Source: Planctomycetota bacterium
Lineage (GTDB): Bacteria; Planctomycetota; GCA-002687715; DRQF01
Reading direction: 5' to 3'
NCBI GenBank assembly: GCA_024275615.1
Contig: JAJRYU010000730.1
Span: forward strand, 1-24,557
DNA: 24,557 nt
Under the pieces are notes generated by a model that did no database searches, had not been told where the DNA came from, and was given only the letters and a program-made list of their open reading frames with translations. How positions within the stretch are numbered: the stretch's first letter is position 1; the number at the start of each line of letters is the position of its first letter. Made by a program: the position numbers and the translations under genes. Shown one piece after another: positions 7,933 to 17,324 of the stretch.

Positions 7933-8271
7933 TTAGGCCAGCCTTGCACCCAACGGGACATCGCGATCTGGTCGGCAAAGAACGACCATGCCTTCCTCGT
8001 CGTGGAATCCGGTCACCAAACACTCAGACATGATCGGACCAATTTGCTTTTTTGGGAAGTTGACAACGCCAACAACAAGTTTGCCAATCAGATCCTCTTT
8101 CCGATAATGGGCGACGATTTGTGCACTTGACTTCTTGATACCGATCTCCGGGCCAAAATCTACTTGCAATACATAGGCTGGCATCCGTGCTTCGGGGAAT
8201 TCTCTCGCTTCAACGATCCTCCCGACTCGTAGTTCGACCCGTAGGAAGTCGTTCCATGAAATTGTCTTCAT
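7933..8271 (-). CDS. csaA: CsaA-family tRNA-binding-domain protein
   Basis: A 112-residue cytoplasmic protein that closely follows Bacillus CsaA in length and order of motifs: the N-terminal LRVELRVGRIVEAREFPEARMPAY, then DFGPEIGIKKSSAQI, VVNFPKKQIGP and a final DRDVPLGARLA. The family is a small OB-fold dimer related to the C-terminal tRNA-binding domain of methionyl-tRNA synthetase; CsaA has been described as an export-related chaperone and as a tRNA binder. ATG 8271 was chosen because GAGGG (8281-8277) lies 5 nt upstream and the family N-terminus starts there; longer readings run into the kinase gene. It lies 31 nt downstream of the sensor kinase gene on the same strand and is probably cotranscribed. 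It stops with TAA. Confidence 0.92.
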   Translation of the reverse strand: MKTISWNDFLRVELRVGRIVEAREFPEARMPAYVLQVDFGPEIGIKKSSAQIVAHYRKEDLIGKLVVGVVNFPKKQIGPIMSECLVTGFHDEEGMVVLCRPDRDVPLGARLA

Positions 8272-8302
8272 GGCTGCCCTCGTATTTTCTCTAAATAGGT
8301 TC

Positions 8303-11300
8303 TTAGGGGATCGGAATGTGTTGTTCGTCTGCGTCCAAGAGAGCCCGTACCCGTTTAGCCAGCCGACTCGCAGTAAATGGCTTGCGCAAGAAGGACGCAC
8401 CTGGGATTGGTAGCCGGGATTCCAGCATGACATCGGAGGTGTATCCCGACATGAATAGGACTTTGAGGTTGGGGAAGTCATGAAGTAGTTCAGTGGCCAA
8501 CTGAGGCCCGTCCATGCCTGGCATGATCACATCGGTGAGAAGTAGTCGTGGTGGGTCGTCTGTGTTGTTGAAGAGCCGAATGGCATCTGCAGGAGTCGGG
8601 GTTTCAATGGTGTTGTAGCCAGAAAGCTCCAAGATTCGGCACGTGAGTGTTCTTACTTGTTGATTGTCTTCACAGACCACGATCGTCTCATCGCCCAAAT
8701 AGGAACCACTACTTGTTTCTTCAAGTGGAGCAAGTTCAGGCTTGGGAATGGGGGTATCAACACAGGGCAGGACAATGTCGATCGCCGTTCCTTTGCCTTC
8801 TTCTGTTCGTAGTGCGATCGTGCCTTGCAGGCGCTCAACGATGCCGTGCACGGTTGATAGGCCTAATCCAGTTCCTTCTCCCACGGGTTTCGTGGTGAAG
8901 TAGGGTTCGAAGACTCGCTGCGCAATCTCGTCATTCATCCCAGTGCCCGTATCAGAGACTTGGATGCGGATTGCTGGGATTCCCAGGTCATTCGTATCCG
9001 AAGGAATTCTTGCGCTTGTCATCGAAATGCGGAGGATGCCACCTTGGGGCATCGCATCAGAGGAATTCACGACAAGATTCATGACGATTTGTTCAAACTG
9101 CCCACGATCAGCGTGAATGGCGCCAACTTGAGCGTCACGGTGCATCGACAATTCGATGTTCTCGCGAAGAAGTCGTGAGAGCATGGAGCGCATGTCGTCA
9201 AGTATGGGACCGGGATCAAAGGTCTCGGGAATCACCAGGTCCTTCTTGCTGAACGTCAAGAGTTGCTGTGTCAATCGAGCTGCTCTATTGCTTGAGCTGA
9301 GAACGCCTTCAAGATCACTTTCGATCGACTCTCCGGGATCACCATCCTCCAAGCCGATTCTTATCATTTCGGCGTGGCCGGTGATGGCGGTGAGAATGTT
9401 GTTGAAATCATGAGCCACTCCACCGGCCAGTTTGCCCACAGCCTCAAGTTTTTGTGTATGCCGGAGTTGCCGTTCCAGTTCGCCTTTTTCTGCTTCGCTC
9501 CGACGGAGTGCCGAGATGTCGATATCAACTCCAACTGTACCGACGACATTGCCATCGACGTAAATGGGGGAGACGACATGGATGACTCGGCATTCACCTT
9601 CCGCATTCTTGAAGTCAAGCGTCTCTTGAACCGTTGCCCCGGTCAGTGCGGTGGTGTGATCAAGGTGCCAATGGTCGGCATAAATGCTTGGCATCGATTC
9701 TGTTGGCCCCTTACTGCCAACGATGTTGCCCCAAGTCTCAACAAAACGCGGGCTCGCCAACTCGACGACACCGGTTTTTGATCTGACCCAAGTGGCACAA
9801 GGCATGCTGGCGAACGCCGTTGATAGACGGGCCTCACTCTCGGCCAAGGCCGACTCTGCTGCTCCTCGACGTTCGATTTCGGTTTGCAGCCTGTCGGCAT
9901 GTTGCCGAATAGATCTGGTTCTCAAGAAACCGATGAGGGCGACCACAAGCACGGCGAGGAGTGCGAGGAAAGCTCTCGTGAGCGGGCGCGAAAGGAGGGG
10001 AGGTTCGACGACCAAGGTCAAGGGCGCACTCAATGAAGACTTGCCGGTGTGTTCGTTGGTCGCTTTGACCACGAAGACGAACTTACCTGCCGGAAGTCTC
10101 GAAAAGTCGATGGCCCGTCGGACTCCCAAGGGTACCCAATCCGGGCGGAGTTCAGACAGACTGTAAGAATAGGTAATCTTGTCGTGCCCATAATTGTTGG
10201 GCGACACGAAGTGCATCGTCAGAAAGTTGTCGCTTTCTTTGACCATGATCTCCGTTGGACCGACACTCTCTCGTCCGTCCCATTGAGTTTCGCCCAGCAT
10301 GTCCAACTGGGTAATGACAGGAACGGCGGGCGGCAAAGGGACGCTGAGCTCTTTTGGTTGAAAATGGAGAATTCCATATCGCGTGCTGATAAAGACGCGA
10401 CCATCAGGCCCTGTTGTGTGCTGGGATTCCAAGCCTGACGTAGGGCCGACCGTTGCTTCTGGGACGAATTCGCGGATCGTTTCGGTACTGGGGTCGAATT
10501 TGATGAGATCCGAACTGCCAATCGGGAACCAAAGCGCTCCCTCGAGGTCTTTCACAGCGCCCTTGCGCCCGAGCTTGGCAAAACGCCCCAGTTCTTCCTG
10601 GTAGACTGCCACACCTGTTTCCGGTTCCCACTTGAACACGCCATTGTAGGCCGTGATCCAAATCGTGCCATTTCCTTCTGGGATTAGGGATGTGATGTGG
10701 TCTGGAATCTCGCTGTCTGCGGATCCCGGCGACAACGGCATTTCGACGGCTTCCCTGGAGCCAGGTGAAATACGAAACAAACGATCTGTTGCCGAGCTGA
10801 CATAAGCAATGCCATCAAGACCAAGGGCCACATGCTTGATGGTGTATTCCAAGAAGGCCAATCGGTCCTTGCGTGTGAATTCGGGTAGCGAGACGGTCTC
10901 GAAGCGGTCCGTAGAGACATTTAAGCGGTCTATGCCCAATTCGTGGGCAATGAGCAAGTTTCCGTCTTTCTCCCAGCCAAGCGCATGTATGAAGTCGGAG
11001 CGAGGTCCCCTATTTCCATCCTTTGTCGCTGTGTATGTGCGAAGGGAAAAATCCTTTGCGGCGTGGGTCAAGCCAACTCGCGACGACGCGATCCACATGT
11101 CGCCGTTTTTTCCGGGCAACAGAAAGTGTCGCCCTCCTTTTTTCTTGTCAAACTCAACGTCCAGTCGAATCTCGCGCATCGAGCGAAATTCGCCGTCCAA
11201 GACTGTCGTAGTTTCGTCTGGAAGCGAAAGCCACCAGCGCCCCAAGGTGTCGAAAGCGACTCCTGGTAATCCCCGCCGAATTTCGTGTTTGTCGATATCG

Positions 11301-12373
11301 GCGAAGGACATAAACGAAAAGGCTTCGACTGGATCAAGGACGGAGTAACCCGCAGCAGAACCAATCCACAAAGCCCCGCTTCGATCGACTTTGGTCGAAT
11401 AGATGTGGTCGGACAAGAGTCCCGTTGGCTGGTCCGCGCGACTTCTCAGTTGAGTCGATTTGCCCGTTTCCAAGTCCAGGAGGAAGAGGCCTTCTCGGAT
11501 CGTTCCGATCCAGAGTTTCTTCTTGTCATCCACGTAGCTCAAAGCGCGCGCAGCTCTTCCCCCACGGAAGTCCACGGCGGGGTTCTGTGCGGTGATTCTG
11601 CGGATGGATTTCTCAACTAGTTTGACTTCGAAGAGACCCTTGCGAGTTCCCACCAGGGCTCGATTGTCAGTTTCAATGAGAGTGGCGCTGATCGACAATC
11701 TATCCTTAGGAGCATTGGCGAAAGTCGTGAGATCGTAACAGTGGAATTCGCCCGTTGTCGTCTCTCGGAGGCCGATCCTGCCGTTTCTGAAGAAGATCCA
11801 CATGGCTCCTTCATCGGAAAACTGGAGCTTGAACGGACTGCCCCAGCTCCTATTCGTCAGACCAAGCCCGCGGACGGTGTTCGCCACCGGGTCGAAGCAA
11901 AAAAGTCTGTTTCCACCGGCGAACCAGATTTTGCCTTCCGGACCAATAGCCAGTGTCGTCACGACGAGATTTAACTCATCGGCAAACGCGGGGCAGGAGT
12001 CTGAGACGAGGCGGATTGAATTTTTGTCTGGAGAAAGTCTGGCAAGGCCGCACCGCGTGCCGATCCAAATGGTGCCATCGGCAGCCATGGATGAGTCACG
12101 AATGATCGCCGTCCTGGATAGGTTTGTGTCTTCTTTCGCCAGGGAAAATGGCCTGAGGTCTCGACCATCGAAGCGATAGATGCGATCTCCAGCAGCCATC
12201 CACAAGAAGCCTGCTGAATCTTCAAGGACAGCGCGGCGCATGATTTGGCCGACATCACGGGCATGGGCCACGTGCCGGAATCGAAACTGTTGCACCTGAG
12301 CGAGTGAAACGTTCAGAATCAACATGAACGCCGCAACTTGGTAGGTTATTGATTTCAGTAGTGTCCGACTCAT
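8303..12373 (-). CDS. Hybrid two-component sensor histidine kinase with extracellular propeller
   Basis: A 1356-residue one-piece sensory system. After a signal peptide (1-25) come two-component-regulator propeller repeats (~35-680; e.g. DGTIWIGTRCGL, SGALWIGSAAG, NGTIWITAYNG), a Y_Y_Y-type beta domain (~700-790), one membrane helix (~799-817), a short coiled coil, a PAS domain (~845-955), HisKA with phosphoacceptor H988 in VAHDFNN, a HATPase domain with N-box N1103, DTGTGM (D1141) and GTGLGL (1167-1172), and a C-terminal receiver with E1235/D1236, phosphoacceptor D1281 in LLLTDVIMPG, T/S region at 1309 and K1331 in LRKPF. All catalytic residues are present. The propeller layout is typical of Bacteroides-type hybrid sensors for extracellular polymers, but the ligand is unknown. 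There is no DNA-binding output domain. Downstream csaA lies 31 nt away. Confidence 0.95.
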   Translation of the reverse strand: MSRTLLKSITYQVAAFMLILNVSLAQVQQFRFRHVAHARDVGQIMRRAVLEDSAGFLWMAAGDRIYRFDGRDLRPFSLAKEDTNLSRTAIIRDSSMAADGTIWIGTRCGLARLSPDKNSIRLVSDSCPAFADELNLVVTTLAIGPEGKIWFAGGNRLFCFDPVANTVRGLGLTNRSWGSPFKLQFSDEGAMWIFFRNGRIGLRETTTGEFHCYDLTTFANAPKDRLSISATLIETDNRALVGTRKGLFEVKLVEKSIRRITAQNPAVDFRGGRAARALSYVDDKKKLWIGTIREGLFLLDLETGKSTQLRSRADQPTGLLSDHIYSTKVDRSGALWIGSAAGYSVLDPVEAFSFMSFADIDKHEIRRGLPGVAFDTLGRWWLSLPDETTTVLDGEFRSMREIRLDVEFDKKKGGRHFLLPGKNGDMWIASSRVGLTHAAKDFSLRTYTATKDGNRGPRSDFIHALGWEKDGNLLIAHELGIDRLNVSTDRFETVSLPEFTRKDRLAFLEYTIKHVALGLDGIAYVSSATDRLFRISPGSREAVEMPLSPGSADSEIPDHITSLIPEGNGTIWITAYNGVFKWEPETGVAVYQEELGRFAKLGRKGAVKDLEGALWFPIGSSDLIKFDPSTETIREFVPEATVGPTSGLESQHTTGPDGRVFISTRYGILHFQPKELSVPLPPAVPVITQLDMLGETQWDGRESVGPTEIMVKESDNFLTMHFVSPNNYGHDKITYSYSLSELRPDWVPLGVRRAIDFSRLPAGKFVFVVKATNEHTGKSSLSAPLTLVVEPPLLSRPLTRAFLALLAVLVVALIGFLRTRSIRQHADRLQTEIERRGAAESALAESEARLSTAFASMPCATWVRSKTGVVELASPRFVETWGNIVGSKGPTESMPSIYADHWHLDHTTALTGATVQETLDFKNAEGECRVIHVVSPIYVDGNVVGTVGVDIDISALRRSEAEKGELERQLRHTQKLEAVGKLAGGVAHDFNNILTAITGHAEMIRIGLEDGDPGESIESDLEGVLSSSNRAARLTQQLLTFSKKDLVIPETFDPGPILDDMRSMLSRLLRENIELSMHRDAQVGAIHADRGQFEQIVMNLVVNSSDAMPQGGILRISMTSARIPSDTNDLGIPAIRIQVSDTGTGMNDEIAQRVFEPYFTTKPVGEGTGLGLSTVHGIVERLQGTIALRTEEGKGTAIDIVLPCVDTPIPKPELAPLEETSSGSYLGDETIVVCEDNQQVRTLTCRILELSGYNTIETPTPADAIRLFNNTDDPPRLLLTDVIMPGMDGPQLATELLHDFPNLKVLFMSGYTSDVMLESRLPIPGASFLRKPFTASRLAKRVRALLDADEQHIPIP

Positions 12374-12382
12374 CTATTCTCA

Positions 12383-12410
12383 AGCATACAGAGAAGCTCG
12401 ACAGAGTCCA
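12383..12410 (-). promoter_or_regulatory. Possible promoter of the hybrid kinase, short leader
   Basis: On the minus strand TGGACT (12410-12405), 16 nt, TATGCT (12388-12383). The -10 hexamer is the same as that before ggt and again lies close to the start codon (9 nt), so the mRNA leader would be only a few nucleotides. Confidence 0.35.
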
Positions 12411-12509
12411 GTTCCAGGTTTGAACATGCGGACTTTTCCCGAATATTGGACTATCGACCGTGACCCTTAGTTACCTCAAATTGTTTCCAATTCTCGAAGG
12501 CCGTTTCTC

Positions 12510-13685
12510 TCACCCTAGTCCGCCGTTCAAAGTCAAGATGGCGTAGGCGGTGTCAGCGACAACCATGTAGCCTTGTCCTAAGAAATCACAAAACGAACCG
12601 TCTTTTCTCTGTGTTTTGACGATATGGGGCCGCAGTTGAGCGTGCCACTGCTCTTTTTCGTTTTTTGGCAAAAGGTCAATGGCCATAGCGGCATGATAGT
12701 GACCAAAAAAGTAGAAGTAGCCAGCATTGGCATAGTAGGCTTCGTGAGGCACAGGTCTCATGCGGGCGACATCCAGGAAACGATGGTACCTCATGAATTG
12801 TTTCAATCCTTGCCGCAGGCGTTTCAGGGTAATGAAGTCAACTTCGCCAGTGGCACGTAGCGCCCAGTTGCATACTTGAATACGACCGAGGCTTCCTTTG
12901 ACATTGTCAATGCTCTCCCCGGCGGGTGAGCGAGGAATGGGGCGTTGAGCATACTGGTAGGCACCATTGGGGAGACGGCAACGACGGACATAGAGTTTGG
13001 CACGAGCAAGAATTCGATGATCTTTCATCCATCCCATTTTCAGGGCGTCTTGAATCACCGGGAGAATCATTGCGGTGGCGAAACTCGTCGCCCATTTGGG
13101 GCGTTTGGTATAGGGCTTGTCATCATAGTAACCCCAGCCTCCAGATGGGACTTGATTGCGTTTCAAATTATGGAGCAGCAGTTTGGCGCGGACACGGAGC
13201 TTCTTCATGGTCGACGTGTCAGTGAAGCGGGTGTCCTTCGCCACGTCGATGGCACATGCGACTCCGCAAAGAGCTGCCCAAACGGTGTCGTTGTCCCAAT
13301 CGCTACCTCGATAAGGGACACGACTTGTCGAGATCCAATTCAGCCCTTTCTCCAAAGCAAGCCGCCGTGCAGGGGTCTCATCGGAGCGCAAGAGGGCCAT
13401 ACAAGCCAAAGCGTTAGCGGCGTATTGCCAATCGTAGAAACTTGCAACCGAATACCCTGAGTCGATGAGGCCGACGATGACACCGCGGGCCCAACTGCCG
13501 TCTTTGTTCTGTGTCTTGACTAACCATGCGAGCGCCCGATCTCGGGAGAGGCGGGCCTCTTTGCTCCCCAACGTCTTTGGAACAGACTTGTGGGCAGGGG
13601 GTTTTGTCGGTTGAGAATCTTGGCTCCATGTGAAAGGAGACAAGAGCGCCGCCAAGACGAGCGCCGTAGACATGCAGCGCTTCAT
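12510..13685 (-). CDS. Exported alpha/alpha-toroid (prenyltransferase/squalene-oxidase-repeat) protein
   Basis: A 391-residue exported protein; the signal peptide is about 21 residues, ending FTWSQ. The body is made of helix pairs with the QW-like repeats of the terpenoid-cyclase/prenyltransferase toroid: TQNKDGSWARG, SGGWGYYDDKP, LPNGAYQYA and TQRKDGSFCDFLGQGYMVVADTAYAIL. The catalytic DXDD of cyclases is absent (the nearest is DWDND near residue 140), so terpene cyclisation is unlikely. Such proteins are common in planctomycetes and have no known function. Its ATG overlaps the stop of the upstream coiled-coil gene in an ATGA, so the two are likely translated together and may work as a pair in the cell envelope. 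Confidence 0.85.
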   Translation of the reverse strand: MKRCMSTALVLAALLSPFTWSQDSQPTKPPAHKSVPKTLGSKEARLSRDRALAWLVKTQNKDGSWARGVIVGLIDSGYSVASFYDWQYAANALACMALLRSDETPARRLALEKGLNWISTSRVPYRGSDWDNDTVWAALCGVACAIDVAKDTRFTDTSTMKKLRVRAKLLLHNLKRNQVPSGGWGYYDDKPYTKRPKWATSFATAMILPVIQDALKMGWMKDHRILARAKLYVRRCRLPNGAYQYAQRPIPRSPAGESIDNVKGSLGRIQVCNWALRATGEVDFITLKRLRQGLKQFMRYHRFLDVARMRPVPHEAYYANAGYFYFFGHYHAAMAIDLLPKNEKEQWHAQLRPHIVKTQRKDGSFCDFLGQGYMVVADTAYAILTLNGGLG

Positions 13686-14416
13686 TGGGCGTTCGCCCCG
13701 ATCTTCGCCAGTTTTTCGCTAGCTTCCTTGAGATCACTTGCCAGGTTTTTGATCTTGTTGGCTGCCTTGATTTTCATGATCTTGATTTCAATGGCGGTCT
13801 TTTTTGCTTCGAGGTTGCTATCTGCCAATTTGGCTTGTGCTTGTCGTAGTTTGTTTTCCAATTCATGTTGTTTTTTGGGGAGTTCAACTTTTTGCAAGCG
13901 CTCCAACTTCTCAGCCTGAACGGCGAGGCGCCGCTGGGAGAATTCGACATTGCGTCGGCCGCGCTTGAGAACCAGTTCTTTCGTCATTTCGGCGAATTCA
14001 TCGGCATTGTACATGGCGATCAGCTCGTTCAGTTCGTCTTTTGCCAATTCCGCACGGTTCTTGGCCTGGTCGAAGCTGATCTTTGATTCCTTGATCTTGA
14101 CCGGTGCTTCGGAATGGACAAAAGTGCTGAGAGTTTGCTGGGCCATTTCAACCGCGAATTTGGCGCTACGAACTGATTCTTTCGCTTTTCTCTCACGTAG
14201 TGAAACGGAAAGCTCCGACACTTCCAATTCCAGTCGGGCGATTTCCATCTGCTGTCGCAGTTGAACGGTCTTCTTCTTCATCTTTGCAGGAGACTCAGTT
14301 TTCTGCTTGGTGCCTGTCTCCTTCGCTGGACGACTTTCTTGGGCGATCGTCGAAGTGGATAACAGCATGGTTAGGAAGATCACATAGGGCAAGACCGCAA
14401 GTTTGGATGTCGGCAT
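13682..14416 (-). CDS. Exported coiled-coil protein of unknown function
   Basis: A 244-residue product with a signal peptide (MPTSKLAVLPYVIFLTMLLS, cleavage after STIAQ) and then an almost unbroken run of charged heptad-like sequence rich in Lys, Glu, Ala and Leu (residues ~35-240), with no aromatic core, predicting a long coiled coil. I recognise no domain. ATG 14416 was chosen because GGAG stands about 10 nt upstream and the signal peptide begins there; the frame is open further upstream without such features. It is the first gene of a pair: its TGA overlaps the ATG of the toroid gene. Its role could be structural or as a periplasmic spacer or scaffold, but this is a guess. Confidence 0.78.
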   Translation of the reverse strand: MPTSKLAVLPYVIFLTMLLSTSTIAQESRPAKETGTKQKTESPAKMKKKTVQLRQQMEIARLELEVSELSVSLRERKAKESVRSAKFAVEMAQQTLSTFVHSEAPVKIKESKISFDQAKNRAELAKDELNELIAMYNADEFAEMTKELVLKRGRRNVEFSQRRLAVQAEKLERLQKVELPKKQHELENKLRQAQAKLADSNLEAKKTAIEIKIMKIKAANKIKNLASDLKEASEKLAKIGANAQ

Positions 14417-14571
14417 TTCGTTTCTCCGTGAGGCTCGTTGAATGGCTATCCTACCCAACCACAGCGGCTTTGGGCAGTGACAGTCATGCAATTTGCCATG
14501 AGGCTACCTTTGTTTAGAATCATGAACGAACATGTATGTGTCGATGCCGCTGCGAATAATGGACTGTCACA

Positions 14572-17319
14572 ATGAAACAAGACAAGAGCGAGCCGGGAGT
14601 AGCGGTGCGAATGAAGCCCGGACCAGCACTCACTCCTAGTACGCGTTGGCTCATGTACGCTTTGGGTCTGGGGCTCATTCCCCTCATTGCAAATTCTCTT
14701 TATTTAGCAATCGTCACCTTTTTTGGCTTCTGGCAACAAGAAAACTACGAAAATCTGTTCTATATGTGGATGATCTTTGTCCACCTGGCACTTGGCATCC
14801 TCCTTATTCCGGTTTTCGGTTGTTTCGCCCTCAAGCACCTCAAGAACACAAGATTCCACCGCAACCGTAAAGGCCGGCGGACGGGTAAGACCCTCCTCGC
14901 AGCGTGCACAATTGTCTTGGGCACCGGGGTCCTCATGACAGCGAGGCTCTTGCCACTTGAATCCATAGGAGGGCGTGTGACCTACTGGTTTCATGTTCTC
15001 TTACCCGTATTGATCACCCTGCTCTATGTCATGCACCGTAGTGTCGGCCCCAGAATTCGCTGGCGGTGGGGAGTTGGATATGGCCTTGCCATCGTCTTGA
15101 CTCTTGGTTTGTTGGCCGCGTTTCACTCGTCTGATCCAAGGACATGGGATTCCAGGGGGGTTGGGCAAGAGGCCTTTCTACCTGCCCGTGTCCGCACCCA
15201 TGACATGGAGTTCATTTCTGAACGAGTCTTGATGATGGATCAGTATTGTCAGGAATGTCATCCTGACGCGATGGCAGATCACCAAGAAAGCGTTCACCAT
15301 TTCAGCTCATTCAATAATCCCATTTATCTATTCAGCGTGCGCCAAACGCGAGATGTTCTCCTGGCTCGGGATGGGGATGTCAAAGGTGCTCGGTTCTGTG
15401 CCGGATGCCACGACCCGGTTCCGCTTCTTTCGGGGGCGTTTGATGATCCCAATTACGATCTCTTGAAAGATCCGTCGGCGAATGAGGGCGTCAATTGTAC
15501 GGTATGCCACGCCATCACGAATGTGGCCGGTACAATCGGCAACGGCAATTACACCATCGAGGAACCTCTGCATTATCCTTTTACCTTCAGCAAGAACTCG
15601 GCGCTGCGTTGGATCAATCGTCAACTGGTCAAGGCAAAGCCAGCGTTCCACAAGAAGACGTTCCTCAGACCATTGCACAAGAAAGCGGAGTTTTGTGCTG
15701 TGTGCCACAAAGTGAACATTCCCTACGAGCTGAATCACTACAAGGCATGGCTCCGAGGGCAAAACCACTACGACAATTTTCTTTTGAGTGGTGTTTCGGG
15801 ACATGGGGCGAGGAGTTTCTACTATCCGAAAGTTGCCGAAGAGAATTGCAACGAATGCCACATGCCAAGAATAGAAAGCGAGGATTTTGGCGCTCAGGAC
15901 GGGGAGATTCACGATCATCATTTTCCCGGCGCCAATACGGCGATTCCAAATCTCCTCGGTTTGACCGCCGCTCGAGATCTCCAAGCAGATTTTCTCCGGG
16001 ACGGACAAATGGACATCGATGTCTTCGGAATCCGCAAAGAAGCGAGGATCGATGGCGCACTGCTCGCGCCCCTAAGGCCTGATTTGCCGGCCTTGGAACC
16101 GGGAAGTTCTTACCTCATCGAAGTTGTGCTGCGGACACTCAAGTTAGGACACGTTTTTACTCAAGGAACATCAGACAGCAACGAGGTTTGGGTCGAGATC
16201 GAAGCGCGCATTGGAGATCGAGTCATCGGCCAAAGTGGGATGATTCGTCAGAACGGCAGGACTGACCCGTGGTCTCATTTCGTCAATTCGTTGATTCTCG
16301 ATCGTCGGGGTAATCGCATTGAGAAGCGAAACGTGCAAGACATCTTTACCACGCTCTACAGTAACATGATGGGACCAGGGACCGGTCAGGTCGTTCACTA
16401 CAGCTTGTCCCTACCAGACAATCTCGAAGGGATACTGACTATCACTGCGAAGCTCAACTATCGCAAGTTCGATCGTGCGCTGATGGATCACGCCTATACT
16501 GACCTGAGGAAACGTGGCGAGTTTGAAGGGCTGACACCAACAATACCCGTGGTTATTCTATGCCAAGATCAAGTGTCGATAGCTGTCGGCGCTGCGCAAA
16601 ATCAGACCAATTTTCAGAACCAGGGAAAACCTCAATGGCAACGCTGGCGTGACTATGGGATTGGGCTGTTCTTGGCGGGTAGTCAAGGTTCAAACAAGGG
16701 CGACTTACGGCAAGCGGCATTGGCATTCGAGAAAGTCGTAGGCCTAGAGCAGGCCATCGGTTGGTTGGATTTGGCCCGTGTTCACGAGAAGGAGGGCCGC
16801 CTAGACGAAGCCAGCGCCGCTATCGCCAAGGCGATCAATGGTGGCATAGATAACCCCTGGACGGCGAATTGGCTCACCGGCAGGATAGAATCTCAACGAG
16901 GGAATTTTGCACGAGCCATCGCGGCTTTTGACCGGGTCCTGAATACCAAGATCGCCGACCGTCGTTTTGATTTCTCACTCGACTACCAGGTGATATTCGA
17001 AAAAGCGCGCGCCCAGTTCCTTCATGCTCGGACCTTCGCTGGATCCCAACGTCAAACGAAACTAGAACAAGCGCGCTTAACATTTGAGCACGTACTCGAA
17101 CTCGATTCGGAGAACTTGGGGGCGCACTACAATCTCATGCTTCTGTGTCGTCTTCTTGGTGACAAGGAGGCGGCAGCTCATCACAAAGAACAACATGAAC
17201 GCTATCGGCCGGACGATAATGCTCGTGACGTTGCCGCCGCGACCTATCGGGCAAAATCACCGGCGGCAAACCGGGCTGCCGAAGCGATTGTGATTTATGA
17301 CATGAACCGAAAGAAATAG
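14572..17319 (+). CDS. Membrane-bound pentaheme c-type cytochrome with TPR tail
   Basis: A 915-residue fusion. Five membrane helices occupy residues ~26-53, 61-88, 107-125, 137-155 and 168-185; the charges (basic N-terminus and loops 2-3 and 4-5) put the N-terminus inside and everything after helix 5 in the periplasm. Four histidines, H71/H89 in helix 2 and H141/H155 in helix 4, could bind two b hemes. Five heme c motifs follow: CQECH 226, CAGCH 276, CTVCH 309, CAVCH 375 and CNECH 426, with further His residues as possible distal ligands. A beta-rich stretch (~480-670) and three or four TPRs (~690-890) complete it. It probably carries electrons between the quinone pool and a periplasmic partner. 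The start lacks a clear Shine-Dalgarno; M14 has GGGAG upstream and is an alternative. The UnbV gene begins 5 nt after its stop. Confidence 0.88.
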   Translation: MKQDKSEPGVAVRMKPGPALTPSTRWLMYALGLGLIPLIANSLYLAIVTFFGFWQQENYENLFYMWMIFVHLALGILLIPVFGCFALKHLKNTRFHRNRKGRRTGKTLLAACTIVLGTGVLMTARLLPLESIGGRVTYWFHVLLPVLITLLYVMHRSVGPRIRWRWGVGYGLAIVLTLGLLAAFHSSDPRTWDSRGVGQEAFLPARVRTHDMEFISERVLMMDQYCQECHPDAMADHQESVHHFSSFNNPIYLFSVRQTRDVLLARDGDVKGARFCAGCHDPVPLLSGAFDDPNYDLLKDPSANEGVNCTVCHAITNVAGTIGNGNYTIEEPLHYPFTFSKNSALRWINRQLVKAKPAFHKKTFLRPLHKKAEFCAVCHKVNIPYELNHYKAWLRGQNHYDNFLLSGVSGHGARSFYYPKVAEENCNECHMPRIESEDFGAQDGEIHDHHFPGANTAIPNLLGLTAARDLQADFLRDGQMDIDVFGIRKEARIDGALLAPLRPDLPALEPGSSYLIEVVLRTLKLGHVFTQGTSDSNEVWVEIEARIGDRVIGQSGMIRQNGRTDPWSHFVNSLILDRRGNRIEKRNVQDIFTTLYSNMMGPGTGQVVHYSLSLPDNLEGILTITAKLNYRKFDRALMDHAYTDLRKRGEFEGLTPTIPVVILCQDQVSIAVGAAQNQTNFQNQGKPQWQRWRDYGIGLFLAGSQGSNKGDLRQAALAFEKVVGLEQAIGWLDLARVHEKEGRLDEASAAIAKAINGGIDNPWTANWLTGRIESQRGNFARAIAAFDRVLNTKIADRRFDFSLDYQVIFEKARAQFLHARTFAGSQRQTKLEQARLTFEHVLELDSENLGAHYNLMLLCRLLGDKEAAAHHKEQHERYRPDDNARDVAAATYRAKSPAANRAAEAIVIYDMNRKK

Positions 17320-17324
17320 CCTCA

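Noticed and set aside
12478..12493. Hairpin GAATTG-GAAA-CAATTT (minus strand) after the toroid gene as a terminator
   Set aside because: The stem is only 6 bp and AT-rich, with no T-run following.
12510..13685. Active squalene-hopene-type cyclase
   Set aside because: The DXDD motif is missing and the protein is exported and too short (391 residues against about 630).
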